The translations under genes were made by a program, and so were the position numbers. A stretch of DNA of 64,000 bases from Halorussus amylolyticus (GTDB lineage: Archaea; Halobacteriota; Halobacteria; Halobacteriales; Haladaptataceae): assembly GCF_004143485.2 (NCBI RefSeq), contig NZ_ML974131.1, forward strand, positions 179,867 through 243,866, written 5' to 3'. The notes beneath the pieces are model-generated. The model worked only from the letters and a program-made list of their open reading frames with translations, did no database searches and was not told where the DNA came from. Positions 31,962 to 41,871 of the stretch are shown here, piece after piece; position 1 is the stretch's first letter, and every line of letters begins with the position of its first letter.

Positions 31962-34958
31962 TTACTCGAAGTGGTAACGCGCAAGTTCGATAACTCTCGT
32001 GGTAATCGCTTCAATCTCGTCGGCGCTCACTTCGTGATTCTTCAACAGATAGAGCTTCACTTCCCGTCGCATCTCCTTTTGGACATTCGGTTTGCGCTTC
32101 CAATCGACCACACGGCGTGTTTGGAGAATGCTGACGATCTCCTCGGTGAGTTCGACTAACTCCGCTTCTGATGTCGTTATCCACTGTTGATCGTCTTTTT
32201 CCGTCGTCAGGACTGTCTCTAACGCGTGATAGAATGACAGTTCCGTCGCGTCGTTCAGTCCCTTCTCGCGAGCTAACTCGTGGCGTGACCGCATCTCGTC
32301 GATGAGCCGTCGGTACTCTTCGACGCGCTCGTACTCGCTCAGTCGTTTGTCACGGTACTGCTCGATGAGCTTCTCGACCCTCTCTTTCAGCGACTCGTAA
32401 AAGACGGGGTCCTCGTCGAACCGCACGCGAATCTCGTGTTTGAGCGCGTTCTCCATCTCGCTGGCTTTGGCTTCCTCAGTGTCGAAGTCGGTGAGCTTCG
32501 CCGCGAACTCCTCTTCGTCGAGGATAGAGACGGGTTCCTCGTTGAGCGGTTCGATGTCGGACGCCGTGATGTGGTCGTGGATGATTTCACGAACCTTCTC
32601 GCCACACCCGTCGAGGTTCATCTCCTCGTCGCGGTAGCGCTCTTTCGCCTTCGCGTGAATCTTCGCGAGGCGCTTGTGGTCCTCTTTGTACGGGTTGGCT
32701 ATCGGGTCCGGAAGGACGATGTCCATCATCTTCGAGAACTGCTTGAACGCCCGGTTGAACTCGATGCGCGTGTCCTCGTTTTCGAGGGCTTGGACGCACT
32801 CTTCACGGTCATCGAGGTCACAGTGCCCGAAGAACGAGACGGCATGCTGATGGGCCGCCTCTAACTTCGGCCGCTGGTCTTCGAGCGGCGTGAGCGCCTT
32901 CTCCACGTCCTTCTGGCTGAACTGATGGAGCGCCTCTTGGAGGTTGTCCGAGACGCCGTAGTAGTCCACAATCAGCCCGTAGTTCTTGTCCTCGTACGGG
33001 CGGTTCACGCGGGCGATAGCTTGGAGGAGTGAGTGTTCTTTGAGCGGCTTGTCGAGGTACATCACCTGTGCGATGGGCGCGTCATAGCCCGTGAGCAGCA
33101 TGTCGCAAACGATGAGGAACCGGAGGTCGTCGTCGGGGTCCTCGAAGCGCTCTTTGATGTCGCGCAGGTCCTCGTCGGAGGGCGTGTGGCGTTTCAGCTC
33201 CGGAGGGTCGTTGTGGTCGCCGGAGATAACGACCGCCGACCCAGGGCCGTGTAGGTCGTCCAACGTCTCTTTGTACGTGATGGCGGCGCGGCGGCTCGTC
33301 GTGACTATCATTCCCGTGAACGGGTCGGCGATTTTCTCCTCGAAGTGGTCGAGGAGGTCGAGACAAATCGTCTTGATGCGCCTCGGCGCTTCGGCGAGGT
33401 CCTGCTCTTGGGCATACCGCTGCTTGATTTCGGCCTTCTCTTCCTCGGAGCGGTCCGAAAACACGCGGTCGAACACCGCATCCAAATCCGTGCCGTCGAG
33501 GTGGATGTCGGCGAGACGCCCTTGGTAGAGGATGCGCTCGGTCGTCCCGTCCTCGATGGATTGGTCGATGGTGTACGTGTCGATGTAGTTACCGAACGTC
33601 TGGCGGGTGTCGCGTTTGTCCTTCTCGATGGGCGTGCCCGTGAAGCCGACATAGAAGGCGTTCGGCAGCGCCGACCGCATATTGTTGGCGAGGTACTTGT
33701 ATTGAGTGCGGTGAGCTTCGTCGACCATCACGTAGATATCCTCGGACTCCGAGAGCGTGGGGAATTCGTCCAGTTCCTCCTCGCCGTGCTCTTGGAATTT
33801 TTGGATGAGCGTGGTGATGGTCTCGCCCGCGTCGTGGCTCAGCTTCTCGCGGAGGTCAGCAATCCCCTCGGCCCGCTTCGGATTCGGGAACCCACAGCTC
33901 TCGAACGTGCCTTTGATTTGGCGGTCGAGCGCCTTCCGGTCCGTGACTAACACGAGCGTCGGATTCGGCTTCAATCGCCGGAGCTTCAGGCCCAAGAACA
34001 GCATCGAGAGCGACTTGCCCGACCCTTGAGTGTGCCAGACGACCCCGCCGTTAGCCTCGTCGGCCTCGCGCTTCTCAATGCGGTCGAGCGCCTTCTCGAC
34101 GGCGCGGTACTGTTGGTAGCGCGCGACCATCTTGATGCTCTGGCCGCCGGTCTTCTCCTCGAACACCGTGAAGTGCCGGAGGATGTCGAGCAAGCGGTCG
34201 GGCTTGAACAACGAGTACAGCAGGGTGTGCTGTGGTGAGACGTACTCGGTGTCGAATAGCTCGCGGAGGTCGGCCTCGTCGGCGGGGTACGGGTCCTTCC
34301 ACGCTTTGTACTCCTCGCGTGGCGTGCCGTACGTGCCCGCAACCGCCTCCTCGTACGCGGTGGCGATACTGAACTGATTGTACCAAAACAGCCGTTCGGC
34401 CCCTTCGCGTGCGGTGGGGATGTCGCTTCGCTGGTTCTGATAGCGTAGGAGCTGCGTGACCGCCTTCTCACGGGACTCTGGGCCGGACTGCTTGCATTCG
34501 ATGACGCCGAGCGGAATCCCGTTCACGAACGCCACGAGGTCCGGCACGATGGTCTCGGTCGGGCCTTCGACGCGGAACTGGTTCACGACCAGAAAGTCGT
34601 TGTTTGCGGGATTCTCGAAGTCGATGAATTTGACCGTCTGATGTTTCTTGCCGTGGCCGAGGTCCTGCTCAAGCGAGATGTACCGCACGAGCTTTTCGTG
34701 AATCTGCTCGTTTGCGTCCATCGCGTCCACCGCGTCGAGGGTTCGGAGTTCGCGGACGGCCTTGTGGAGGTTGTTCTCGTTTATCCACGGATTCAGACGT
34801 TCGATGGCCGACTGAAGACGGTCTTCGAGGATGACGTTCGTGAGCGAGTCACGGGGGTCAGCCCACTCTTCGCGTGTTTGGTCGATGGTGTCCCAGCCGA
34901 GGCGCTTGAAGGCGTCCAGCGCGGGGCGTTCGACTTCGTCGTATTCGTAGTCGGCCAT
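31962..34958 (-). CDS. hsdR: type I restriction enzyme subunit R (HsdR)
   Basis: HsdR is the translocase and nuclease subunit that cuts unmodified DNA. In this 998-residue protein the N-terminal nuclease core has D140 in IVPDLVAF and E154/K156 in GVIECKQ, helicase Walker A is HTQGSGKS (about 309-316), and the DEAH box is VMVDEAHRTQYK. FVGFTGTPIEKDKRDT and SLLQAIARVNRPYEDKNYG are later helicase motifs. The MADYEY start at 34958 leaves a 10-base gap to hsdS; a start at 34994 would overlap hsdS. All motifs intact, so an active enzyme is expected. Confidence 0.96.
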   Translation of the reverse strand: MADYEYDEVERPALDAFKRLGWDTIDQTREEWADPRDSLTNVILEDRLQSAIERLNPWINENNLHKAVRELRTLDAVDAMDANEQIHEKLVRYISLEQDLGHGKKHQTVKFIDFENPANNDFLVVNQFRVEGPTETIVPDLVAFVNGIPLGVIECKQSGPESREKAVTQLLRYQNQRSDIPTAREGAERLFWYNQFSIATAYEEAVAGTYGTPREEYKAWKDPYPADEADLRELFDTEYVSPQHTLLYSLFKPDRLLDILRHFTVFEEKTGGQSIKMVARYQQYRAVEKALDRIEKREADEANGGVVWHTQGSGKSLSMLFLGLKLRRLKPNPTLVLVTDRKALDRQIKGTFESCGFPNPKRAEGIADLREKLSHDAGETITTLIQKFQEHGEEELDEFPTLSESEDIYVMVDEAHRTQYKYLANNMRSALPNAFYVGFTGTPIEKDKRDTRQTFGNYIDTYTIDQSIEDGTTERILYQGRLADIHLDGTDLDAVFDRVFSDRSEEEKAEIKQRYAQEQDLAEAPRRIKTICLDLLDHFEEKIADPFTGMIVTTSRRAAITYKETLDDLHGPGSAVVISGDHNDPPELKRHTPSDEDLRDIKERFEDPDDDLRFLIVCDMLLTGYDAPIAQVMYLDKPLKEHSLLQAIARVNRPYEDKNYGLIVDYYGVSDNLQEALHQFSQKDVEKALTPLEDQRPKLEAAHQHAVSFFGHCDLDDREECVQALENEDTRIEFNRAFKQFSKMMDIVLPDPIANPYKEDHKRLAKIHAKAKERYRDEEMNLDGCGEKVREIIHDHITASDIEPLNEEPVSILDEEEFAAKLTDFDTEEAKASEMENALKHEIRVRFDEDPVFYESLKERVEKLIEQYRDKRLSEYERVEEYRRLIDEMRSRHELAREKGLNDATELSFYHALETVLTTEKDDQQWITTSEAELVELTEEIVSILQTRRVVDWKRKPNVQKEMRREVKLYLLKNHEVSADEIEAITTRVIELARYHFE

Positions 34959-34968
34959 AGGACTTTGG

Positions 34969-36318
34969 TTAGGTGTTGGCTTTCTCGGGGTCAACGCGGA
35001 CCTTTCCGGTGAGGAGGTCTTGCATTAGACCCTGTTTGAGTTCTTTCAGTATCTCCTTTTTGTCCTGTTCACGTTGAAGCTTTCTATTCGTTCGGTGGAA
35101 TGCTTCAGATATCTCTCGCTGTTCCTCAATTGGGGGAACCAAAATGGGCATTGTCTGAAGGTCAGTCTTCGAAAGTTCGATTTGTCCAGTCGAACCGGCA
35201 ACGCAGAAGGCGTACAGCATCTTCTGGCCGTGGTTCGATTCGAGGTAGAATCGGAAGTACGTCGGGTCTAAGACGGATTCGTCTGGGTGGACACGAGTGA
35301 TGTGGGAGTCAAGTGCGTAGTTGCCAGACTCCCGTGACCATTCGAGAGCACGGCCAAGCGTTCCTTTTCCAGTAGAATTGACAAGTACGTCGCCCTCTTT
35401 CACGAAATACTTATCCTTCCAATTTCCGGCGACTTCCGCATCAAGACGTTTCAGTTCCTCGGGATGGAACCCGTCCCAGTAGATGCAAGACTGGTTAAGA
35501 ACAGGGACACCACCTTCTTCGACGTAGGTTGGCTGCTTTCCGCGTGTTATGATTTCGGTGACATCTTCCAGTCGTGCTTTTTTCCATGAGGCAGGGATGT
35601 CTAACTTCCGGGGACCTAAGAATCGCGCTTGATATTCGTCGTGACTGATTCCGTGAATCAGGACATCCTGCATTAGGCCTTGTTTCAGTTCTTTAACCTT
35701 ATTGATGATGTCGTCTGTTTGCTTGATTTCCTCATCAACAGTCGAGAGAAGGTCGGCGATACGATACTGCTCCGAAATTGACGGAATCGGAACTCGAATA
35801 TTATTCTCGAAAATATCGTTGGGAATCCGCTGACGACCCGTCGAACCTTCCATGAGTGAAATCGTGACACTTCGGAACTGAGGCATATTGGTGAGATAGA
35901 ACGCAAACATCGGGTCCGTAACATCCTCCTTCGGGTGGAACACTAAGAACTCGGTCGAGCCGGAAGCGACCTCAGTATCTACATCCTTGACGAACGCGAT
36001 TTTGCCATTCTCGGCGCACGGTGTGATTTTCCCGTATATGGTATCGCCGTTCTTGAACCACGTTGTCGTGCAATCATCTTTCTCACGCTCCGTCCAGTAT
36101 TCGATGGCACGCTGTTCCTCGTTCACGGCGTCCATCGGTACGAAGTCGAATGTCTCGCGGTTTGGTTTATCATAGCGAGGGTTGCGCTCGATGGCTTCGT
36201 TGAAGTAAAGGAAATCCCACTCCTCTGGAATCGTGAGCGTCTTCGGACCCAGCTGAACCTCCTTGTAGCCTTCACAAGACTTCTCGTTCGACCTCTCAGT
36301 GATGGCTTCCTCGTTCAT
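34969..36318 (-). CDS. hsdS: type I restriction enzyme specificity subunit (HsdS)
   Basis: A 449-residue specificity protein with two target recognition domains (about residues 15-185 and 235-410), each followed by a conserved coiled segment: EQYRIADLLSTVDEEI-plus-VKELKQGLMQDVL and EQREISEAFHRTN-plus-LKELKQGLMQDLLTGKVRV. The repeated KELKQGLMQD is the standard internal repeat that spaces the two half-sites. GC content and codons are lower than neighbours, as expected for fast-evolving recognition domains. The ATG overlaps the hsdM stop. Confidence 0.95.
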   Translation of the reverse strand: MNEEAITERSNEKSCEGYKEVQLGPKTLTIPEEWDFLYFNEAIERNPRYDKPNRETFDFVPMDAVNEEQRAIEYWTEREKDDCTTTWFKNGDTIYGKITPCAENGKIAFVKDVDTEVASGSTEFLVFHPKEDVTDPMFAFYLTNMPQFRSVTISLMEGSTGRQRIPNDIFENNIRVPIPSISEQYRIADLLSTVDEEIKQTDDIINKVKELKQGLMQDVLIHGISHDEYQARFLGPRKLDIPASWKKARLEDVTEIITRGKQPTYVEEGGVPVLNQSCIYWDGFHPEELKRLDAEVAGNWKDKYFVKEGDVLVNSTGKGTLGRALEWSRESGNYALDSHITRVHPDESVLDPTYFRFYLESNHGQKMLYAFCVAGSTGQIELSKTDLQTMPILVPPIEEQREISEAFHRTNRKLQREQDKKEILKELKQGLMQDLLTGKVRVDPEKANT

Positions 36319-37886
36319 CGGTACGCCAATTCCTCCATGTACTGCTGAAGCTTCTCGTCCGTCTCACGCCGCTCTTGTTCCAATTCGTCCAGTTCACGCA
36401 GCTTCTCGGATACGTCGATGGGTTCCTCCGGTTCGGTCGTATCCACGTAGCGCGGGACGTTCAGGTTCCAATCGTTCTCCTCAATTTCATCGAGGTCGAC
36501 AAGTCGGCTGTGATGGTTCTCCTCACGGCCCTGCTGGTACGTCTCGGCGATGTAGGCTACACCTTCGTCGGTGAGTTCGTTTTGGTTCGAAAGCTCTTCG
36601 AACACCCGCACGCCGGATTCTCGAAGCTCTTGGTCCTCTGCGTAGATGAACTGGACCTTCTCCTTGCGGTCTTCGGACTTGTCTTTGTTCAGAATCAGTA
36701 TACAACCTGGCGACGAGGTGTTATAAAACAGATTTTCGGGAAGTGCTATGACGGTCTCCACAAGGTCGTCCTCCAGCACACTCTGGCGAATCGAACCCTC
36801 CGAGCGACTGCGGAACAGGACGCCGTTGTCCATCACGACGCCCGCCTTTCCCGTCTTGTTCAGGCTGGCGAGCATGTGTTGGACCCACGCCCAGTCGCCG
36901 CGATTCTTCGGCGGAAGCCCGTGGGGAAAGCGATTGTACGGTTCGTTGTCCTCAATCCATTCCTTGTCCCATTTCTTCTGGTTCCACATCGGATTCGCGA
37001 TGACGCGGTCGAACTGCATTAGGCCGCCCGAAGCGGGGTCCTTGAACTTCGGTTCGGTCATCGTGTTACCCTTCGCAATTTCCTCGCCCGGCAGGCCGTG
37101 GAGGAGCATATTCATCTCGCCGATGGCCCACGTGTTGAGGTTGCGCTCTTGGCCGTAAAGCGAGATTTGGTCCATTCGTCCGCCGTGTTCGCGGATGTGG
37201 TACGCCGAGTAGATGAGCATCCCACCAGAGCCACAGCACGGGTCATACACGCGGTGGCCGGGTTGGGGATCCACACACTCGACGATAAGTTGAACGACTT
37301 CACGGGGCGTGTAGAATTCGCCACCCTTCTTTCCGGCGTCGTCGGCGAACTGCCGGATGAGGTACTCGTAGGCGCGGCCGAAGATGTCGGGGTCGTCGAG
37401 GTTCTCGTTGCGGAGGTTGAGCTTGTCGAAGTGCGTGACCAGCTCGTCGAGCATGTCGTCGGGCAAGCGCTCTTTGTCGTTGAAGTCGACCGACGTGAGC
37501 ACACGCTCTTCGATGGTGTCGTTCTCGTTCTCGACGGCCTCCAACGCTTTCTGGATGGTCGCGCCGATGTCGGTGCTCTGCTCGCGGATGTGGTCCCACC
37601 GAGCGCGGTCGGGGATGTAGAACTCGTGGAGGTCCTCGTCGGTGTACGCGATGTCCTCGTCGATGCCTTGGTCGATGTACTCCTCGGCTTCCTCTTCGAA
37701 GCGGTCGCTGAGGCGCTTGAGGAACATCAGCCCGAAAATATAGTTTTTGTAGTCTGCCGAGTCGATACTGCCGCGCATGATGTCGGCCGCTTCCCAAAGG
37801 TGGCTCCGAAGCGTATCGAGGTTGAGGGTGTCGGTGGCGTCCCCTGCGCCGTCGGCACCCGGCAGCGTATCCTGCTCAGAATCCAT
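36315..37886 (-). CDS. hsdM: type I restriction enzyme methylase subunit (HsdM)
   Basis: The adenine methyltransferase of the complex, 523 residues. The AdoMet motif I is VYDPCCGSGGMLI and the catalytic motif IV is IANPMWNQKKWD, an NPMW variant of N/D-PP-Y/F. GEFYTPREVVQLIVECVDP and RNLNTWAIGEMNMLLHG are HsdM-typical. The first 160 residues are the N-terminal helical domain. Start chosen at MDSEQDTLPG. First gene of the operon hsdM-hsdS-hsdR, followed by the YgjP-type gene. Confidence 0.96.
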   Translation of the reverse strand: MDSEQDTLPGADGAGDATDTLNLDTLRSHLWEAADIMRGSIDSADYKNYIFGLMFLKRLSDRFEEEAEEYIDQGIDEDIAYTDEDLHEFYIPDRARWDHIREQSTDIGATIQKALEAVENENDTIEERVLTSVDFNDKERLPDDMLDELVTHFDKLNLRNENLDDPDIFGRAYEYLIRQFADDAGKKGGEFYTPREVVQLIVECVDPQPGHRVYDPCCGSGGMLIYSAYHIREHGGRMDQISLYGQERNLNTWAIGEMNMLLHGLPGEEIAKGNTMTEPKFKDPASGGLMQFDRVIANPMWNQKKWDKEWIEDNEPYNRFPHGLPPKNRGDWAWVQHMLASLNKTGKAGVVMDNGVLFRSRSEGSIRQSVLEDDLVETVIALPENLFYNTSSPGCILILNKDKSEDRKEKVQFIYAEDQELRESGVRVFEELSNQNELTDEGVAYIAETYQQGREENHHSRLVDLDEIEENDWNLNVPRYVDTTEPEEPIDVSEKLRELDELEQERRETDEKLQQYMEELAYR

Positions 37887-38287
37887 GTACGAAAGCAACA
37901 CAACGCCGTGGCTTATGAGTTTCTGTATCAGATGTTAGGTTGATTTGGGCGTCATCTACGAGTGGGGATCTTCGATACACACGGGGCTTCGAAGCATTGA
38001 GAAACACGGTGGGGGTAGTACTTCGACTGTGTTTAATGGTTCTCGCAAATTCAGAATGGGGCAGGGGTGTTTTGAGCGATGTGCTCACTTCATTTAATGC
38101 GGGGGGTAAGCTCATCAATCAGAGAGACCGCAAAACCAGTATCATAAAATATATAAATTATTTATTACTATTCTGTTCAATACTGCTCATTGCTCAGTCT
38201 CGAATGTAAATTTGTAGGAACCTATATTCACAAAATCATCTCCTTGTAAGTGAGCCTATGATAGCATTAGCTACCTGCTCTTGGATG
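37887..38287. other. 401-base region upstream of hsdM without a recognised gene
   Basis: Turns AT-rich after about 38130. It should contain the hsdM promoter. No frame of convincing codon use is present. Confidence 0.55.
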
Positions 38288-38797
38288 TTATTCCACAGTA
38301 GGGTACTCCCAAACAAAAAGAGGAATCGAGAAATCGAAATAATTCGCTAAAACCGCGTGAACGTCGTTCTGCGTGCGACCCAATGTCGGGAAGTTCACGT
38401 AGTCTGGAATTAGCAGAACTCCTACTTCGACGTTTAGGCTATCGTCGAGACCATTTGATTCACGATAAGCGGCTTCCATCTTCATCAGATGCCAGTTTGC
38501 TCGCATCTGTTCACCCTTCTCGTGTTCGACCAGAACTCCGTCTTTGTATGCATCAAAACTCCCCCGACGAGAAAACGTACCATCTACAGTCTTGGCCTCA
38601 AACTTTGTCGAAACTTCCTGTTGCCAGCCAAGTGGGTCTAACCGCTTTGCTCGCTCCGACATATACTGATTTCCACCACCGTGTTTCTGATACGCAGTAG
38701 CGATTTCAACCAAATCTGTCAGAAGTTGCTTCTCTTCGATGATTTTCTTACCATTATTGAATGACCATGAATTACTGGAACATATGTGTGTGGACAT
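38288..38797 (-). CDS. BglII/BstYI-like PD-(D/E)XK protein (possible orphan restriction nuclease)
   Basis: A 169-residue protein. GWQQEVSTKF (E61-like), SFDAYKDGVLVEHEKGEQM (D and E-x-E/K spaced as in PD-(D/E)XK) and VEVGVLLIPDY correspond in order to the BglII/BstYI-type nuclease core, where a helix with aromatic residues (RANWHLMKMEAAY) follows the catalytic strand. No cognate methyltransferase is adjacent. AT-richer than neighbours. Tentative functional call. Confidence 0.6.
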   Translation of the reverse strand: MSTHICSSNSWSFNNGKKIIEEKQLLTDLVEIATAYQKHGGGNQYMSERAKRLDPLGWQQEVSTKFEAKTVDGTFSRRGSFDAYKDGVLVEHEKGEQMRANWHLMKMEAAYRESNGLDDSLNVEVGVLLIPDYVNFPTLGRTQNDVHAVLANYFDFSIPLFVWEYPTVE

Positions 38798-39048
38798 GAG
38801 TTTGACTTTCGCTGGACAATAAATAGGAGTACCGCCGTTTGCGTGACTACCTAGAACCGACTACATTCGCTGAGTTACGGTTCTGCCTCCTCAAAGCGAG
38901 ATGTTAATACCTGCTGAAGCACCCTTGCTTTTGCTGTTGATTAGAACCGATTTTACGCAAGTTCACACGCTCACTTAACGCTAAATGGCCAACCGCGCCT
39001 CCGATGGACATCATTCTATAGCGAGAGGGTTGCCAGCGTTCCTATAGT

Positions 39049-39498
39049 TCATTCTCTAGTGAGCGTCCAGCGTCGACCGCCATCAACGGAAAATGCACCG
39101 AGTCTAGTTACTGTAGGTTCAAGCGCCGTCTGCCAAAACGACCGCTTCGTGTCGTATCCTTCGCTAATATCTGTGATAGCCCACGCTCCATCGAGGAGGT
39201 CCTGTTGTGTGACGGCATCTGAATACTGGAGTTGCGTATACGGTACTCGAACCCCCGGATGGAGCCACCAGACGCGAGCGCGTCCGCCAACTTTCTTCGT
39301 AGAGAGAATGTGACGGTCGTGTAGTTCGGTGAGTTTATTGAGCGCTGTGCGCCGTGCCCACCCAAGCGACTCCGCAACTTCCGTAGCAGTCAGCGGCGCG
39401 TAGGGGTCGGAACGGCCAGCAATGATTTCGATGATAGTGAAGGGGTCTTTGCGATCTGCATATTGGCCGTGGTCGTCTCGTTCGCGATCATTGTTCAT
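39049..39498 (-). CDS. winged-helix transcriptional regulator
   Basis: A 149-residue protein. Residues 20-75 form a winged helix: DPFTIIEIIAGRSDPYAPLT, then a recognition segment TEVAESLGWARRTALNKL, and the wing STKKVGGRARVWWLH. The C-terminal half is of unknown fold. Reads away from the SWIM gene; the 200 bases between contain GGCATA half-sites and hairpins that could be its operator. Confidence 0.8.
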   Translation of the reverse strand: MNNDRERDDHGQYADRKDPFTIIEIIAGRSDPYAPLTATEVAESLGWARRTALNKLTELHDRHILSTKKVGGRARVWWLHPGVRVPYTQLQYSDAVTQQDLLDGAWAITDISEGYDTKRSFWQTALEPTVTRLGAFSVDGGRRWTLTRE

Positions 39499-39592
39499 TA
39501 CGTGTGGGTTCGAGTGTCTCTCTCATAACCTTTGCCCACGAAGGCATAAATTTCTAACTACCCGCTCTGAACGCCAAGCGCACCTTTTTGGC

Positions 39593-39612
39593 CTATGCCG
39601 TTGTAGGCATAG
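39593..39612. promoter_or_regulatory. palindrome CTATGCC-N6-GGCATAG, operator candidate
   Basis: Perfect 7-bp arms (39593-39599 and 39606-39612). A third AGGCATA half-site lies at about 39541-39547, closer to the regulator start. Located between the divergent regulator and SWIM genes. Confidence 0.45.
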
Positions 39613-39656
39613 ATGAGAAGTACCAGTCCCTCGGGGCGCTCTGCTCGGAAGAACGC

Positions 39657-39704
39657 CCGCGTGGTGAGGCACGCGGACTGTGGCTTCTCAGGTAGGAGAA
39701 GCCA
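39657..39704 (+). promoter_or_regulatory. two tandem hairpins ending at a start codon
   Basis: CCGCGTG-gtgagg-CACGCGG (39657-39676) and TGGCTTCTC-aggtag-GAGAAGCCA (39681-39704). The second stem closes on the A of the ATG of the SWIM gene, so it could mask or present the start codon. Confidence 0.5.
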
Positions 39705-40297
39705 TGAGGAAAAACACAACCGACCGGCAAAAGCGCATCGTTCAGGAACTAACCTTCGACGGTCGCACGGCCAAACGCGTCCGGTGGACTGAATGGGAGT
39801 TCACCATCGACGCACCGCACAAAATTCGCGTGACGAACGCGAGCTATGGCGTAGAGAAATTCAACCATGAGTATCGTGTGACGGTCGCGAACCACGAGGA
39901 CTACGACGGACTCTACATCCCACTCGCGTGTGACTGCCCGGCGTTCCATTTCGGGGATGACGACGCCGCGTGTAAGCACATGGTCGCGGTGGCGGTCTGC
40001 GGTGGTCCCGTCCTGCTCGGCGCGGCGATGGCCTATACTGGAACCGAACAGATTGACGAGCGTATTGCTCTAACTGATGGTGGCCGTCCCTGTGTCCGAC
40101 ACGGAGACCGTGATATCGAACCGGAGCGTGCCCGTGAACCCGAATCGAAGGGCTACCCAGCAAGCATCCGCATGACGCCACGGGAGCGTGCGGATGCGCA
40201 TGGCTTCACGCACGCTGATGGGTGTGATGCCGATGATTCGGGGATTGCGTGCTGGCGGTGTTACTACATTCGCAGCATTGATGAGGAGAGAATCTAA
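39704..40297 (+). CDS. SWIM zinc-finger protein
   Basis: A 197-residue protein. The SWIM motif C-x-C-xn-C-x-H is seen as LACDCPAFHFGDDDAACKHMVAVAV at about residues 75-99 (written here in two halves of the motif: CDC and CKH). SWIM proteins of haloarchaeal elements bind DNA or protein. A second possible metal cluster is in the tail (CDADDSGIACWRC). ATG at 39704 selected. Role in the element unknown. Confidence 0.82.
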   Translation: MRKNTTDRQKRIVQELTFDGRTAKRVRWTEWEFTIDAPHKIRVTNASYGVEKFNHEYRVTVANHEDYDGLYIPLACDCPAFHFGDDDAACKHMVAVAVCGGPVLLGAAMAYTGTEQIDERIALTDGGRPCVRHGDRDIEPERAREPESKGYPASIRMTPRERADAHGFTHADGCDADDSGIACWRCYYIRSIDEERI

Positions 40298-40444
40298 CGG
40301 AATCAAGACAACAAAATTGGCATTTTATTAACCAGTAGGTTGTATTCGATTCGTTCGGGGGTACTGGGACAGGTGGGCGGGTGTAGGGCGAAATTGTGCT
40401 CCCGCGAGAGCATCGGTGGAAGGAACGCTACGCTGAGAAGACCA

Positions 40445-41176
40445 ATGACACACACAGCACGACGAACGCTACTCAAATTGGCCGGGGGCATTGCCGCGCT
40501 CGGCAGTACAGGACTTGCAAGTACCGACCAAGCAACGCAAGAGCTAGCTATCAACGCGCCGTCTGACCAGCAATATCAATACCAGTTCGCAGTTACAGGC
40601 CAGCTTGAACAGACTGACCATGCCACACAGGCACCCATCAATAACGCTCACGTCACTGCCGACGCCGAAGACGACATTGACCAATGCCGTGTTCACGGCG
40701 TAACCCGTGGGGGATACGACTGTTATCAGTATACCGGAGATCTCGTGGCGTTCGTCGTCCCCGAGCGTCACATCTCGAAGTACACCATCTATCACAACGG
40801 AGCGGAAACTCACGCGCGTGACCTCTTGACCGAAAGACATCCGAGCGACGTGGCGTGCGGTCCCACGGATATGAATACGACAACCGGTGGAGACCAAGAT
40901 GGGGGTGAAAGCAGAAACGAGGACTTCTGTCCTCTCGATAATCGTGTCGCGATTATTCGAAACGGACCTCAAAGTGTAGGTCCTGTTCAGTATACGATTG
41001 GGGTCTCTGGTGAACTGGAACTCCCATCCGGACGGCGAGTTCGTCAGACCGAGGGTACTATTCGCTTTTCTGGTGGGACGGAAAAACGTGAGTTTGTGTA
41101 CTCAGGTGAACTCGTGCAGCTCTCCGTGAGCAACCATGCGAGTGTGCGGGTAACACAGGAGTCGAGCTGTGAGTGA
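40445..41176 (+). CDS. Tat-exported hypothetical protein, 243 aa
   Basis: Starts MTHTARRTLLKLAGGIAALG, a twin-arginine signal with hydrophobic core; no lipobox cysteine follows. The mature part is beta-rich with paired cysteines (CRVHG, DCYQY, ACGPT, FCPLD, SSCE at the end). Repeated strands QYQYQFAVTGQLEQ and VQYTIGVSGELELPSG suggest two similar beta domains. Codon use is less biased than chromosomal genes. No family recognised. Confidence 0.8.
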   Translation: MTHTARRTLLKLAGGIAALGSTGLASTDQATQELAINAPSDQQYQYQFAVTGQLEQTDHATQAPINNAHVTADAEDDIDQCRVHGVTRGGYDCYQYTGDLVAFVVPERHISKYTIYHNGAETHARDLLTERHPSDVACGPTDMNTTTGGDQDGGESRNEDFCPLDNRVAIIRNGPQSVGPVQYTIGVSGELELPSGRRVRQTEGTIRFSGGTEKREFVYSGELVQLSVSNHASVRVTQESSCE

Positions 41177-41871
41177 TATGGAAGAAACTATCGTCCACAA
41201 ATAGATGGGGAAATTATCCTCGTACATGCGGGAACACCTGAATCGAAGGGGTATATTCGAAAGGGAATCAGTAAGATTCCAGATAAAACACGATACTCAT
41301 ACACAACCGCTTGAGTACCGGATTCTGTTCTCCGATAAGAATACAGTTCTAACAACTGTTATAGATTGGTCACGATAATAATGCTGTCTAAGAAGTGGAA
41401 GAGGTATTGAGATACTGTGATAGAGTGGTCGAAGGTATGGTTTTTCATCTTTGCGCCATTGACAGCCTCTCGCCATCTTATAACATACCCCGTATAGAGT
41501 ACCTGGTGCAATATGCGGGGTATAGCGTCTGAGAAGGCCACTCGCAGGGTTTATGGTCGCTGCGATATGACTCACTCACACAGACGGAGGTGAACCTCGC
41601 AACCGCTCATCGGTACCTGAATTCACAAAAACGGCGACTGGTCATGTGAGGGCGTGACAGTCGCCGTCATGCAATCGCTTGAACCTCGCTATCCCATATG
41701 TCGTTCACGAGACACCGAGGGACACGACCCAGTGATGTGAGTCGGCCGTCTTCTCCTACGTCTTTGAACGGCATTAAGAGTATGGTCTACGTGCAGGGCG
41801 GTCCGAGCCTGTCGCTCACGTGCGTATTGGGATGGCGGTGAATTGCGCTCAGGCTTCAACCACACCGAGAA
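41177..41871. other. 695-base non-coding region of the element
   Basis: No gene supported; AT-rich to about 41560. It contains an imperfect hairpin with perfect 10-bp arms ACGGCGACTG/CAGTCGCCGT (41631-41640 and 41658-41667), which is a candidate replication origin or terminator. Confidence 0.6.

Noticed and set aside
36375-37943. Long plus-strand frames opposite hsdM
   Set aside because: hsdM has intact methyltransferase motifs; the opposite frames have no recognisable domain.
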